Of a stretch of 64,000 nucleotides of DNA, positions 45,006 through 58,253 are shown one piece after another. The stretch is from Zygnema cylindricum (taxonomy: Eukaryota; Streptophyta; Zygnematophyceae; Zygnematales; Zygnemataceae): contig JBBHKE010000572.1 in assembly GCA_037447655.1 (NCBI GenBank), positions 19,140-83,139 on the forward strand, in the 5' to 3' direction. Every line of letters starts with the position of its first letter. The stretch's first letter is position 1. The notes below the pieces were generated by a model. The model searched no databases, was not told the DNA's origin, and saw only the letters and a program-made list of their open reading frames with translations. The position numbers were made by a program, and so were the translations under genes.

Positions 45006-46727
45006 ATCGTTAATTTAGCTTGATAAGCACGACTAAGAGAGACTTACAAAGAAAATATATTTCATTCAAAAAAACAACAGGAAGTACAACATGACGAGAA
45101 ATATAGATATCAAACAAGTTGACAACGGTCACTAACCTACGAATCAACGTCCCATATTATCTTGCCCAAGATTCATATCACTACTTTAAGCCCCTAAACT
45201 TTAGTATACACCATAAAAACATAAACTAAAATTATAAGTTTCCCGCGTCACAGCACACTCTCGTTGCTTCGCATGTTTTCAAACTTGATTGCGACCAAAA
45301 AAAAATAGCATAAACCCAAAAAATACGTATAACTAGGTTTTTCAGTGTAAGATCAACCAAAGGAGAAATTTGGGCGTGGATGGCACAATCTCCCTTGTCA
45401 TGAATATGTGGTAATTGGTAAATTTCACTCGTTGTGGTACCATTTAGACAACGGTAGTCCATGCGCGTGTGTAGTGGGTTGTTACGTTTGGAAATTAACA
45501 TAAATGTTTATTTTTGGCAAAGAAAAAGGTATTTTGTGTAATGCAACTCACCAACCTTATTGAATTTGATCTTAGTTACTTCCATATTAGTTGATCCATA
45601 ATAGCGGTGTCTTATCATTTACAAAATAGAAATTTTGTTGTCGTCATACATATAACTTTCCAAAAAGCATCTCAAATATCTCCCAAACGATCATATTTTA
45701 GCCTCTTACAACAAATATAATTCCAATTTGTCGAAATGAATTTCTTCCTTTAGGAAAAATTTTACTGTTGCTTATCTTGCTCATTTTTAGTCGATTTTAA
45801 GTTGTTCGGTATCCACACTTTACTCGATGATAGGGAGGTACCAAATTTTGTGTGTCTTTATAAATTGCGGTTTTCTATTTCAATATGTATTTTGAACGCT
45901 GGAAATTTGTAAAAATGCTGACTTTCTCTCCACTCCCTCTCCCGCTCTCTCTTTCTTTGGGTTACAAACGAAATCGAGCCGCCATACCCAGGAAGATCGA
46001 GACCGCTTCAATATCGAAAATAAATATTGTCTATTCCGCTTCGATACGCAACACCAGCCTTTCGTTAAACTTGTCGTATGTAGTAGAAGTAATAAAATCC
46101 TATTGGTTGAGTATTTTGTTTATATTATTTAATATATATTTTGTTTATTATATTTTGTAATCACCATTGGCGTTCGAGACTCAAAATTCTCTCATTCCAC
46201 ACCTTTTTCAGTGGAAGGATCGTAGTCATCGTCTTCCTCGGAATCATAAATTTCATCAGGCATGTTCTTTTGGTAGTTTTAAAACTGTCTCGACGAAAGG
46301 AAAGTTGTAAGCATTTAAAAATCCTAAAAATCTGTCAATTTTTCACCTACAAGAGGAGACAAATATATACTATATACTGCCAGACTTGTAGCAGTTCCAT
46401 CACTTTCGCTATTTGAATATTTTAATTTCAAATTTTGAAAATCCACTTTTTGACCGCGTGCCTTGTCATTAGGCTATTTGCCGACAGCCTGCACAACCGC
46501 AAACTAAAGGTCATGATATTCAAATCTAGCGTCGATATTGCTATTGCAGCATTCCATTCAAATTCAAACGTCATAATTTTGAACTAAGCCACACAGTACA
46601 ATTTTTTTGGTAGATTCCAGCGTCATTGGGAATTATAACGTCGTCAATTTTAAATTGAATTCTCAAACTTGCAGCAATTTGAAATAGGGAATTGCTAATC
46701 GCAGAGACGATTTTTGCTGCGGGGAAG
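45006..46727. other. intergenic, no gene seen
   Basis: AT-rich DNA with short open frames only. From about 46415 it has TTCAAATTTTGAAA words like those at 39.6-39.7 kb, which may be remnants of one repeat. Confidence 0.45.
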
Positions 46728-46729
46728 TA

Positions 46730-46928
46730 CACCGTTAATCATTATTGGCCTTATGTACGCTATATCGGCACCCCAAAAATTTGACATTAATACCTTAAAT
46801 ATAATATATTACACTATTTAAGGACGTGGACCATGATCTGCCGCGTCTCCTAACACAAAATTAGAATGAATGATGCTAATTTTTTCTTTACAGTAATAAT
46901 TTCCATACGCTAATAACGATTCAAGGTG
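46730..46928. mobile_element. MITE type C, copy 3
   Basis: 199 bp; left end CACCGTTAATCATTATTGG, right end inverts to CACCTTGAATCGTTATTAG; TA at 46728-46729 and 46929-46930. Its right TA is also the left TA of the next element. Confidence 0.8.
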
Positions 46929-46930
46929 TA

Positions 46931-48515
46931 GTTGTCAAAAATTGTACATTTGAAGTACAGTTTCATACAAGCTACGTACCTCTAAGTTCAGATTTGACCG
47001 TCAATCCGTCGAACAACTTTGACTGGCAAAATATTGTAACAGCGGTTAAAAGATTGTCCCGCTTGCAAACATCGATCGTCATGAAAAAAAAAACAATTCA
47101 CACGACCAACGCAGGTTTCCTGTAACAAAACTGCGGCAGCCACATATAAATAAAATGGATGCGCGCAGGTAGTTACTCACTTCACGTGAGCTCCATTGTG
47201 ATAGCACACACCAACAATGTGAATTAATGTGAAGTATTTATTCAGTGTAAGAATGTTGATTCGTAAATAGTGTGGCGAAATCAATGTGAAGTACGTTTTC
47301 AATGTAAAAATGTTGATTTGTAAATAGTGTGGCTTCATTTGATCGCGCGTGACGACGCGTCATTTTAGTTTCATTGATATTTATACGCGGGTAGGCTTTT
47401 ATATTTAGTACGAATTTGATTTCGTTTCGTGCGAGTTTATACATGGCGTACGTCGTCCTTTAATTTGTGTATAAGTTCAGCGTAACGGTTTCGATAAGAT
47501 TCCATTTTTGCGGCTAAAAGTGAGGTTCCATTAGGGAAAAAATGTAGTTGTTTATTGAAAGCCGTACTGTTTTGTACAGTGCCGTACCAACAAAAAAAGA
47601 TGTCAGAAAAACAAGGCTAGTGAATGAAGAATTTCATTCTTCACGTTTATCTGCGTAAACGTGGACCGTCGGATGCATAATCGGATACACCATGGTCTGA
47701 AACTTTTAGTTCGCAACAAGTGACCCCGAGTAGGTTTATTCTCAGCGCCTGAACTAATAGCATCGTGCCTCGTGGAAAAGTGCACAAATATCCACGACGA
47801 CCGCGCGACCAGGTGGGTACACGTCGCATATGACATGTGCCTTCCGCCAGGGAGGATGCGATGCCACCGGAAGCCGCAAGAAAATCTTTGACGTAGGATA
47901 TTGTTTCACGCTTATGTTGCCATCCACGAACCTTTCTGACATTTACGTACGCTTTTACACATCTTAAGTTTTGTCCGCCCGTACAGATTTTATTCAATAC
48001 GTCGTAGGAGTCACGTTTTACCTTCGCTGGTACAAATATGTGGTCACAATTCGCTGTTACAGATTCTCTGAAGATAAGCAAAATCGTATTCTTCTATTAC
48101 GTGGCCAAAACAAAGTGTGCCACGCAAAAACAATGTCGGTTACTGACCTGACACAATGGAACGTTCGCTTTAGTAAACGATTTTTTGATGTTTACAGAGA
48201 CCGCCTAATGGAACAACGCTCTAAGTCAAATGTCAACGTGTGATTTCACAGTGGAGCTCACGTGAAGTGAGTAACTTCCTGCGCGCAGCCATTTTATTTA
48301 TATGTGGTTGCCTTAATTTTGTTACAGTAAACCTGCGCCGGCCGTGTGAATTGTTTTTTTTTCATGACGGTCGACGTTCGCAATCGCGACAGGTTTTTAA
48401 GCGCCATTATAATATTTCGCCAGTCAAAGTTGTTCGACGGATTGACCGTCAAATGTGAACTTAAACGTACGTAGCTTGTACGAAACTGTACTTCAAATGT
48501 CCAATTTCTGACAAC
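46931..48515. mobile_element. TIR element with 270-bp inverted arms, flush between two MITEs
   Basis: The arms 46931-47200 and 48246-48515 are inverted and highly similar, starting GTTGTCAAAAATTG and GTTGTCAGAAATTG. TA borders both ends. Inside is a copy of the repeat at 7526-8176 with GGTTCCATTAG inverted ends, and a twofold 60-bp repeat near 47220-47335 (GTTGATTCGTAAATAGTGTGG). No transposase frame is seen. Very long arms with a short unrelated middle resemble foldback or Mutator-like non-autonomous elements, but the flank is TA. Confidence 0.8.
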
Positions 48516-48517
48516 TA

Positions 48518-49070
48518 CACCGTCAATCGCTATTAGAGTAAAGGAATAAATAGCGTAAAAAAAAAATAGTGTTATTAACACTAATCGGGATTTTATTTTT
48601 TTTGAAAAAAATATATATATACTAATTAATCCCTAACTGTAATTTGGGTTGTCCTGAATAATAAATACCCGCCCTTTCAATGTCTACAGTAATTTGTGTA
48701 GCCGTACAAAATCTGACAATTCGTACGCCGTCGCGCTGTTCACACGGTCGACGGACTAACATATGAGAACGTGATTTTTGTTGACGAGTTTGCGTCCCTT
48801 TCTTCCAGTGCACATTCACATGTGTGCGCAATAATGTTAAGTGTCTTTTTATGCCTTTGTAAATCAAGAAGTACCCTTTCGTACGGAGATTACCTGTCTG
48901 TATGCCACTCTATTTCCATCGCAGTGTACTTTCCTTAATTACGCTAATTGAAAAAAAAAAACCTAATTAGAATAATGGAAAAAATAGAATTATGGATTGT
49001 ATTTCAGGTTTTTTTTTTTGAAAAACGGGCACCGAATTGGCGTTATATACTCTATTAGCGATTGACGGTG
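48518..49070. mobile_element. TIR element type B, 553 bp
   Basis: Ends CACCGTCAATCGCTATTAGA and its inverse are perfect over about 22 bases; TA at 48516-48517 and 49071-49072. It shares its left TA with the preceding element. Non-coding. Confidence 0.8.
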
Positions 49071-49072
49071 TA

Positions 49073-49235
49073 GTACACTATTCATTTCGCAAATCTTAGG
49101 CAACGCGACAAAGCGTCGCAAATCTGACACAGTAGTACACTATTCATTTCGCAAATCTTAGGGAACGCGACAAAGCGTCGCAAATCTGACACGATAGAAA
49201 CACTATTCATTTCGCAAATCTTAGGGAACGCGACA
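49073..49235. repeat. 62-bp tandem repeat, about 2.6 units
   Basis: Units start near 49073, 49135 and 49198, each with CACTATTCATTTCGCAAATC, then AACGCGACAAAG. They begin right after the TA that closes the type B element. Confidence 0.9.
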
Positions 49236-49269
49236 AATCGTAATTATTGGCTTATTCCGTTGTACATTG

Positions 49270-49470
49270 ATTAATTTTGTACTTTTTCGGTTACGGGCGG
49301 GCACGGCTAGTCGCGAAAAATCAAGATTCGGTTAATTTTTTTTTCGTAAACGACGGTCGGTTAACGGTTAACAATTTTGGAGCGTCACAAAACTCGGTCG
49401 GGCGTCGGTTACTCAGATTTTGAAAGAAAAAAAACGGTCGGTTTCGGGTATGAAATTTTTTGACTTTTGC
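49270..49470. repeat. CGGTCGG/GGTTAACGG-rich repeat remnant
   Basis: GC-richer stretch with repeated GGTCGG and GGTTA words ending in GACCTCTG. It resembles a decayed relative of the MITEs with CAGAGGTCGCAA ends. Borders unclear. Confidence 0.4.
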
Positions 49471-49551
49471 GACCTCTGCCTCAGGGCGCCTGCCTCCTAT
49501 GATCCATATTGAATACATGTATCCGGTACAGTATCGCATTCGCAGCCGGTA

Positions 49552-49768
49552 CACCGCAAATCGCTATTAGCGTGTAGGTTTGATTAGCGTATACTATTAT
49601 TTAGCGTGGTGTACGCTAATTGGGAATTTGGAAATTTTGGAAGAAATCGATTACTCTAATTAGGAATTAGGGCTTTTTTTAAATAGTGTGGATAATTCTA
49701 TTTGAGAATAAAAACAAAAAAAAGCGGGACGGGATTAGCTTACACAACGCTAATAGCGATTGGCGGTG
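49552..49768. mobile_element. MITE type A, copy 3
   Basis: 217 bp; ends CACCGCAAATCGCTATTAGC and inverse CACCGCCAATCGCTATTAGC; TA at both sides; interior near-identical to the copies at 8.65 and 9.43 kb. Confidence 0.85.
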
Positions 49769-49874
49769 TAGTACACAGAATCATTGTATAAACCCATGGA
49801 AAAACTAGAAAAAAAATTCCAATTAGTTTTTGAAAGTGCTTCGCGTGTCCGTTAAATTTTAAGGCTAACGAAAG

Positions 49875-50258
49875 CATAGTTCAAAAGTAGGTGAAAGTAG
49901 GTTAGTACTTAGTAGGCCCACACAATATTCCTATTGTACGCAAAACATACAATATGACCTTAAGACTCAAATTGTATTGGTCGCAAAATTAAAAAAAAAT
50001 AGTAACAGAGTTGAGTTGCACATCTATCGATAGAGAATTAAACGTCATGTCTAAATTTTGAAAAACATTCGGACAAAAAAAATATTTTTTCTGTGAGTTT
50101 TGAAGTATTTTTTTTATTTTAACCGTCAGATTTAGAAAATCGGACGGTCGCTGATCAAAGTAGCGATCTAAGAAGATCACATAAAAAGCCCATAACACAA
50201 CTTACGATAAAGGCGCCTACAAAAGGCCTACAATAGAATCGCCTACTTTTGAACTATG
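49875..50258. mobile_element. hAT-like MITE, copy 4 (target duplication AACGAAAG)
   Basis: It has the same CATAGTTCAAAAGTAGG terminal repeats, with AACGAAAG on both sides (49867-49874, 50259-50266). It ends about 290 bp before the ATG of the UBA2-like gene, so it lies in the promoter or 5' UTR region. Confidence 0.92.
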
Positions 50259-50550
50259 AACGAAAGGCTTTCCGTCACAATGAACATTTCCCTTGTACGG
50301 TCACTTCGCTGGCGAAACTGCGTTGTTCTTGACGCGAACTTTACCCGTTCCATGTTGGCGGCAATCCCGCCGGAAGCTCCGCGGGGTTCGTAAAGAAGTA
50401 TGGTACAATGTCCCATTTTTGACTTTCCTCATGCTGACTCCTTCCAGCACTTCTACTCTACCATGTTTTCGAGTTGATATTCAGTTATTGTTTCATTTTG
50501 CTAACATCTTGTGTTTGTTTGTGGTTGCCCTCTCTTTTCCCTTTTGGAAA

Positions 50551-52709
50551 ATGGCTTCTGTTGATGAAGCTAAGAAGAGAAAACTGGATGACGTCACTAG
50601 TTTGTCAGACATGTCTCCAACCATTATCAAGCCAAAGCTTGAAAAAATAGATCCTCCGCTCTCTCCCTCTCCTCCTCGATCCAAAGAGATTCTTAAACGG
50701 ATGATATCTCTTCTTTCCAAAGAGCAAATGGAAGAAATCCTTTTAGAATCCGCATGGAACCATGTTTCAGTTGCAGATTCCATCCGTTCCGTTGTCGACA
50801 AAGAGCCTGGGAGCCGTAAAGTGTTCGTGCGCAAATTAGGGTTTGAAACCGTAACTGAAACCCTTAAAAAATTGTTTTCTCAATATGGAGAAATCGAAGA
50901 AGGAATGGTTATTTCCGATAAATCCACCGGTCGATCTCGCGGTTTTGGCTTTGTGACATTTCGTCACGTTGACGGTTGTCTGTCTTGTCTTTTAGAACCG
51001 TCAAAAATTGTGGATGGACGAACAGTGACCGTCCAGCTGGCAGCTTCTAGTCCACCGACAAATTCTCAGAGTCAAGCACAGGCAGGAGAACCGTCTTTAC
51101 GGAAGATCTATGTAGGAAATGTTCCGTTAAACTGTTCGATAGAGGAAATCGCTGAGGTTTTCTCCGAGTTCGGAGAGCTGGAAGAACCTCCCATAGGGTT
51201 TGATAAATTGACCAAAAGGTCGAAAGGATATGCTTTGATTTTGTACAAGACAGTGGAAGCTTCCAGGAAGGCGCTGGCCGGACCAACCAAAACCCTAGCT
51301 GGTCAACAAGTGTACTGTAAACTGGCCTCAGAAGGATCGAAACAAAGGGGACAGGGTTCAGGAGGAGGAGGAGGAGGAGGAGGAGGGAGTCAGAATGGAC
51401 AGAATTCTCCTGTGGGACAGAATGTATCTGGTCAGATTATGGGCCCAGGTTCACTCCAAAATCAGAGTTCGGGACATGGTTCAGGGCAAGGAGTAGATGG
51501 ACGGATGGCTTTGTGGTCGCAGGGAGGCGGAGGAGGAGGAGAGGCAGGATCCATGGCTTTCTCTCCGCCTATGGGAGGGAGGGAAGGGATGACTATGGTT
51601 CCTGGAAGCCATGGGTCCATTCTAGGAGCTCCAGGAGTCATGGTTGGAGGGGGAGGAGGGGGAGGAGTAGGGGGAGGAGGCGGAGGAGTAGGAGGGGGTG
51701 GGTCCCAAATGCTCTCTCCTTCTTCTCCTTTTATGTCTTCTTCGTCTTCTCAGCATCATCAACAGTATATAAGTACAACTCCTCAGTATACAATGCCCAA
51801 TTCCCCTACCCCTCCTCAAGGGGTACAATATGTGAATGTAGCATCGTCTCATCTACCTCCGCCCCCTCCTCAGGGACCTCCTCCTTCCTTACTGGGGACT
51901 CCTACCTCTTCTCTTTCTGGAATTCAGAGTCAAAGTCAAAGTCAACCCCAAAGCCAAAGTCAACATCAAAGTCAAAGTCAAAGTCAATTTCAAAATTTGC
52001 CTCCTCAACCCCATGGTCAACCTCAGATTTCAAGTCTACTTCAAAGTCAAAGGACACCTGGCGATTCCACAAGCAGACAAGGTCAAGGAAGCTTCCTGGC
52101 AGGTCCTCCTCCTCCCCCTTCTGTACCTCATCCAAGTCAACATTTTTCTTCCGGTCATCAATTAGTCAAAGTCAACGGCCCTCCTTTGCCATCCTACCAA
52201 GCACCTACACCCTCCTCTCTACCTCCTCATCCCTCTCCCACTCCCTCTCTCCTACCTCTACCCCCGCGCCTCCTCCTTCCCATATGCTCCCTCAACAACA
52301 TCAGAGTGGTGGAGCTCCTTTACCCCCTTTCCCCCCTCCTAATTCGAATTTACAAATGTCCAATCATATGCCTAATCAATTTCCTTCTCAAATTCCCCAT
52401 CCTCAACCCCAAATGGGATTTGTACCCCAACCGCCTTCCGGAATGCCTCCAAATACTCAAAATCCTGGAGTAGGTGGTGGAATGGGAATGGGAGGAGGAG
52501 TAGGAGTAGTTGGAGGAGGAGAAGGAGGACATCCTCATAATCTCCAACCAGGGCAGTATTTCGTGACTGGCCCATATGGAGGCCAAAATGAAACTGGTTA
52601 CTGGTCACAAGGAGCCGTTCAAGTCGGAGGTGAACAGATGAGTTTAAATGGGACATCCAATTCTGCGACCTCTTTGCTTCAGTTACCCGTGTATGCCCGT
52701 CCAAATTGA
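50551..52709 (+). CDS. UBA2: UBA2-like RNA-binding protein, two RRMs, frame break in tail
   Basis: Start ATG at 50551 in a good context (AAAATGGC). The N-terminus has a KKRK-type basic patch. RRM1 is about residues 90-166 (VFVRKL as RNP2, RGFGFVTF as RNP1) and RRM2 about 184-258 (IYVGNV, KGYALILY). Then come poly-Gly runs, a QSQS repeat (51925-51995) and Pro-rich stretches. This layout matches plant UBP1-associated protein 2, a nuclear RNA-binding protein that binds U-rich 3' UTRs and is linked to wounding and ABA responses. The frame from 50551 closes at 52473. The expected C-terminus (QQHQSGG, GGQNETGYWSQG, stop at 52707-52709) is in the frame one base back, entered between about 52205 and 52280. 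Either one base is missing from the assembly in this C-rich part or the tail is truly shifted. There is no coding intron. Confidence 0.9.
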
Positions 52710-54718
<2,009 letters not shown>

Positions 54719-55700
54719 GAAGGATGTATTGAGGACTTTTTGAATAAATGGTGGCATTGGACAATGGGTTCAAAGGGGTAAATGTTGTAACGACAAATGT
54801 TTTTAAGTGCGATTGGACGACATATTGGAGAGGAAAGGTGTTGGATGATAATTCTGAATTGTAAAAAATACTTTTCTAAGAATACAGATGGTTAAGAATT
54901 GTACTCTTGAAGAATTTTCACGAATGACTTTATTTTGTTTTTTATTTTTGGACATATTGGAGAGTTTGCTCTCGAGGTCCTTTTCTATTTTAAAACGTTC
55001 ATTTCAAAACATTCCATGGGAGCATTTGTCTGGGTTTTTTCATTTTTGTGTTTGTGTATTTGGAATAATGGCTCTTTGACGCTTTATTTTCTTTACTTGT
55101 GAAATTTGGTTTTGCCTATTTTTCTGGTTTTTCCTTTTTTTTGGTCGTTATTAAAGCTCGAACTGTAAGAAAGTTTACCATAGCATGTGAACTTAGTGTT
55201 CGTTTCCAAAAAATGTGGTTTGAGTATGACAAAATGCGTAAGATTTTTGTGCCTTTTTTTCTTTTTTTTCTTGTTTTTGAAGGGCACCTTATATTGACAA
55301 TAGTAATTTTGTCTAATTGTTGATAAGTTGTGCAATTTTCACAATATTTTGAGAGATTTGACTGTTTCACTTTAGTTTCAACATTTGGAAAACATGTTTC
55401 CTGAGTGTTTCTTTTTGTTGTGTTTCTTTACAATCTATGTTATGTTATTTTTTTGTTTTTTTTACGAATGTCCTATGTAGTTTACCTTGTGATTATTAAT
55501 TTGCCCAATTCTGTTACGTTATTATCCAAATAGCTCCAAATAATTTTGGGTTTAACTGTTATTGTGAAGCTTCCCGTGTTTTTTGTTTGTCTCTATTTTG
55601 TTTTTTTGAAATTTTGTCTTTAGCCCCCTCCTTTCTATATTCTCCCGTTTTTTCAACGGATTGTTTGTTTTACGGTGGTGTTTTCAGTTGAGCTTGGAGG
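54719..55700. other. T-rich non-coding region
   Basis: Probably the distal 3' UTR or flank of the UBA2-like gene. No reading frame of interest on either strand. Confidence 0.4.
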
Positions 55701-55706
55701 ATTTAA

Positions 55707-55842
55707 TTTCCTTATTACTATGGATAAGGATTTCTATGTATTTCCTTATTACTATGGATAAAGATTTCTATGTAATTGCTTTATACTATGGGTAAAAATT
55801 TCTATATTTTTTCTTATTGCTATGGATAAGAATTTCTATGTT
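55707..55842. repeat. 34-bp tandem repeat, 4 degenerate units
   Basis: Units of about 34 bp start near 55707, 55741, 55776 and 55809, with TATTACTATGGATAAGGATT and TTCTATGTA in each. Confidence 0.85.
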
Positions 55843-55944
55843 TTTAATGGTGGAATTTGTCTTTTAAGAAATTGTCTCCAACCAGATATCGACTTTAGTG
55901 GTGGGAGGTAAGGAGTTGTCAAATGGTGGAAAGTACACAAACGG

Positions 55945-56140
55945 GAAGGGAAGGGGAGGGAGGGGAGGGGAGGGGAGGGGGGAAGGGAAGGGAAGGGAAG
56001 GGAAGGGAAGGGAAGGGAAGGGAAGGGGGGAGGGAGGGAAGGGAAGTGGAGGGAAGGGGAGGGAGGGGAGGGAAGGGGAGGGAGGGAGGGGAGGAGAGGG
56101 GGGAAGGGAGGGTAGGGAAGGGAAGGGAAGGGCTGTTTTT
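55945..56140 (+). repeat. GGGAA/GGGGA purine satellite with G-quadruplex potential
   Basis: About 200 bp of pure A/G on the + strand with dozens of GGG or GGGG runs separated by one or two bases. Long reading frames on both strands here are artefacts of the repeat. Confidence 0.95.
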
Positions 56141-56999
56141 TGAAGGGAAGGGTTTGATGCACAAAATTCTTTTGCACAAAAGTTAGTAGAATAAACTGGT
56201 TTTGATTTAAACCTGAGGAATGTTAATCGATGGTCGCTTTTTTTTTCTCTTTAGGGTTTTGTGAGGCTTTTTAAATTTGTGGCTTGATAGTTAAAAAGTA
56301 TAAAAGTCGGTGGAGCCTTTACTGAAGATGATTAGATTTTCATATCCTTATCTATTATTGTCAATAATAATAGTAGTTTTCATATCCTTTATATATTATT
56401 GTTAGTATTAATCACGGTATTAAAGCTGGTAAGGTATGCGATCCAGTCTTAGGTGAAAACCTTTTCTTCTAATAAGACGAATGTTTCATAAATGACTATA
56501 TTGTTCATCACTCATTTTAGACTTAATTTTTTTTCTAACACTTCAAAGGTTTTATTGTCTCATGACATACCTTTTTTTTTTTTTTTATACCACTGAGGTT
56601 ATTTCCTTCTTTTCGATTTGTCCACTAAATGAAAAAAATCTTTTTGACTTGCCACACAAAAAAAAAAAAAAAAAGAACTCACAAAATTATCTTTTTTTAA
56701 GCATTTGACGGCATGAAACTTTTTAAGTGTGGTAAGTGGGGATGGTAAGGAGAAAATCTCCTTGGATTTAGAGTTTTGCAACACTTGAAACAAAAATTTA
56801 CCCATATGAAGGAGAGTCTCTCAAGTGCAGGAGCTCACTTTGTATGTGTTACATCAATAGTGTGACACTTGATTCTTGTAAAATAGATAGAGAAATTTTT
56901 CTTCTTACTTCATGCTTTTTGGCAGGCTTTTTCTAAAACTTTTTAATTATGCATATCAACACTGTCACTATGCAAATATAGCCATGAGCCTTTTTGAGC

Positions 57000-57065
57000 G
57001 ATTGTACAGCTGTCCTTTTTCAGCGATTGTACAGCTGTCCTCTCTTAGAGATTGTACAGCTCCTG
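57000..57065. repeat. 25-bp direct repeat, 3 units
   Basis: GATTGTACAGCTGTCC-type units start at 57000, 57025 and 57050; the third is diverged at its end. Confidence 0.85.
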
Positions 57066-57546
57066 TCAACAAATTTGCTTAGTACTTTGCCTGGAAGTTA
57101 AAACCTTGCTGAAGCAAAAGTCACAAGTGATTTAACGCAGGATTTACTCTGTCTGACTCTAGTTGTAGGGGTATTACTTAGGGGTGTTGACTAAATGGGT
57201 TTAATTATTGTTACATATTAGTTATGTTAGTTGAAACTTCGAATTTATTTAAATAATAATCTACGATACAAATTTTTTTTCTCCAGTTCTTTGCTGCAGA
57301 GCTGCAGTTCTTGTCCTGTGATCGAATGTAAAACTTTCTAGAAATAGAAGCTAAATATTGAACTGAATGTGTCCGATCGGGTTTTTACAGGACTGTCAAA
57401 CGAAACCTTGATTAGAGTTGCAATACAACTTGATTCCCCGTCAAAAAATCAGCTCAACAAAAAAATTGCTTTTGAAATTCTGAAATTTTGAAGTTCCTAA
57501 GATCTTGCCTTGGACATTGCTCATCTCTACATCATGAATAAAGCTA

Positions 57547-57683
57547 CACCACTCGTCAAAATTAGCGTTTAAGAGTTTATTAGTGTTAATGCGAAATCAT
57601 AATTAATTATATTAATGTTAAAAAAAGAAAAGGCCGAATTACTGTGACCGAATTAATGTTATTAACACTAATAACAATGAGTA
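57547..57683. mobile_element. decayed TA-type MITE remnant
   Basis: Starts TACACCACTCGTCAAAATTAG, and ends with TTATTAACACTAATAACAAT then GAGTATA, which is weakly inverted to the start. It fits the CACC/TTAG family, but the borders are not exact. Confidence 0.4.
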
Positions 57684-58253
57684 TACAACAGAAACTTTAA
57701 ATTTCCAGTTCAACTATTTATTCAGATACAAAATACAAAACTTGCCAAGTCACTATGACTTCTATTCGAGCCAAGGTCCCATCTGGAATTGCAAAAAGTA
57801 GCAAAATAAAATTATTGTAGAAAAGATGATTAAAAATTTACTATGCACACAGATATCGCAATCTATTCATCAAATTTGCAAGTAAAGACAACCTCGAGAA
57901 TTCATTTCAAGACAGGTAGATTAAACATTAAACCCGAAGTATTTCATGGACATCATCATTGTTTTCACTAAATGATAACAAACTCACGTACATCAAATTG
58001 ATATAAATAAGTACAAACAAAGGTGTTCGGTGTTACATTTCTTTGTCATATCTTGATTCTTGTACAAACTCCGAGGTAGAGTTCGTATTTGTAAGTGAAG
58101 TCATATGCAAGGAGAACATTACAAGTACATTTTTTTTTACTACACAACATTAGACGGGTTTAACTAAGGAAAAAAAAACAACACCTCGATTTGACAAAAA
58201 ACATGTTAAAGATGAATGGAAAAAACAAGCAAAAAACGATTTCGAGTATATAA

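Larger units (their letters stand above)
56141..58253. other. intergenic AT-rich region, no gene seen
   Basis: It holds a threefold 25-bp repeat at about 57000-57062, a decayed MITE at about 57547-57683 and poly-A or poly-T runs. It probably also contains the 3' UTR of the minus-strand RRM gene near 58000-58253. Confidence 0.5.

Noticed and set aside
55836-56186. Overlapping Gly/Arg/Glu and Pro/Ser/Leu frames
   Set aside because: Translation of the GGGAA satellite.
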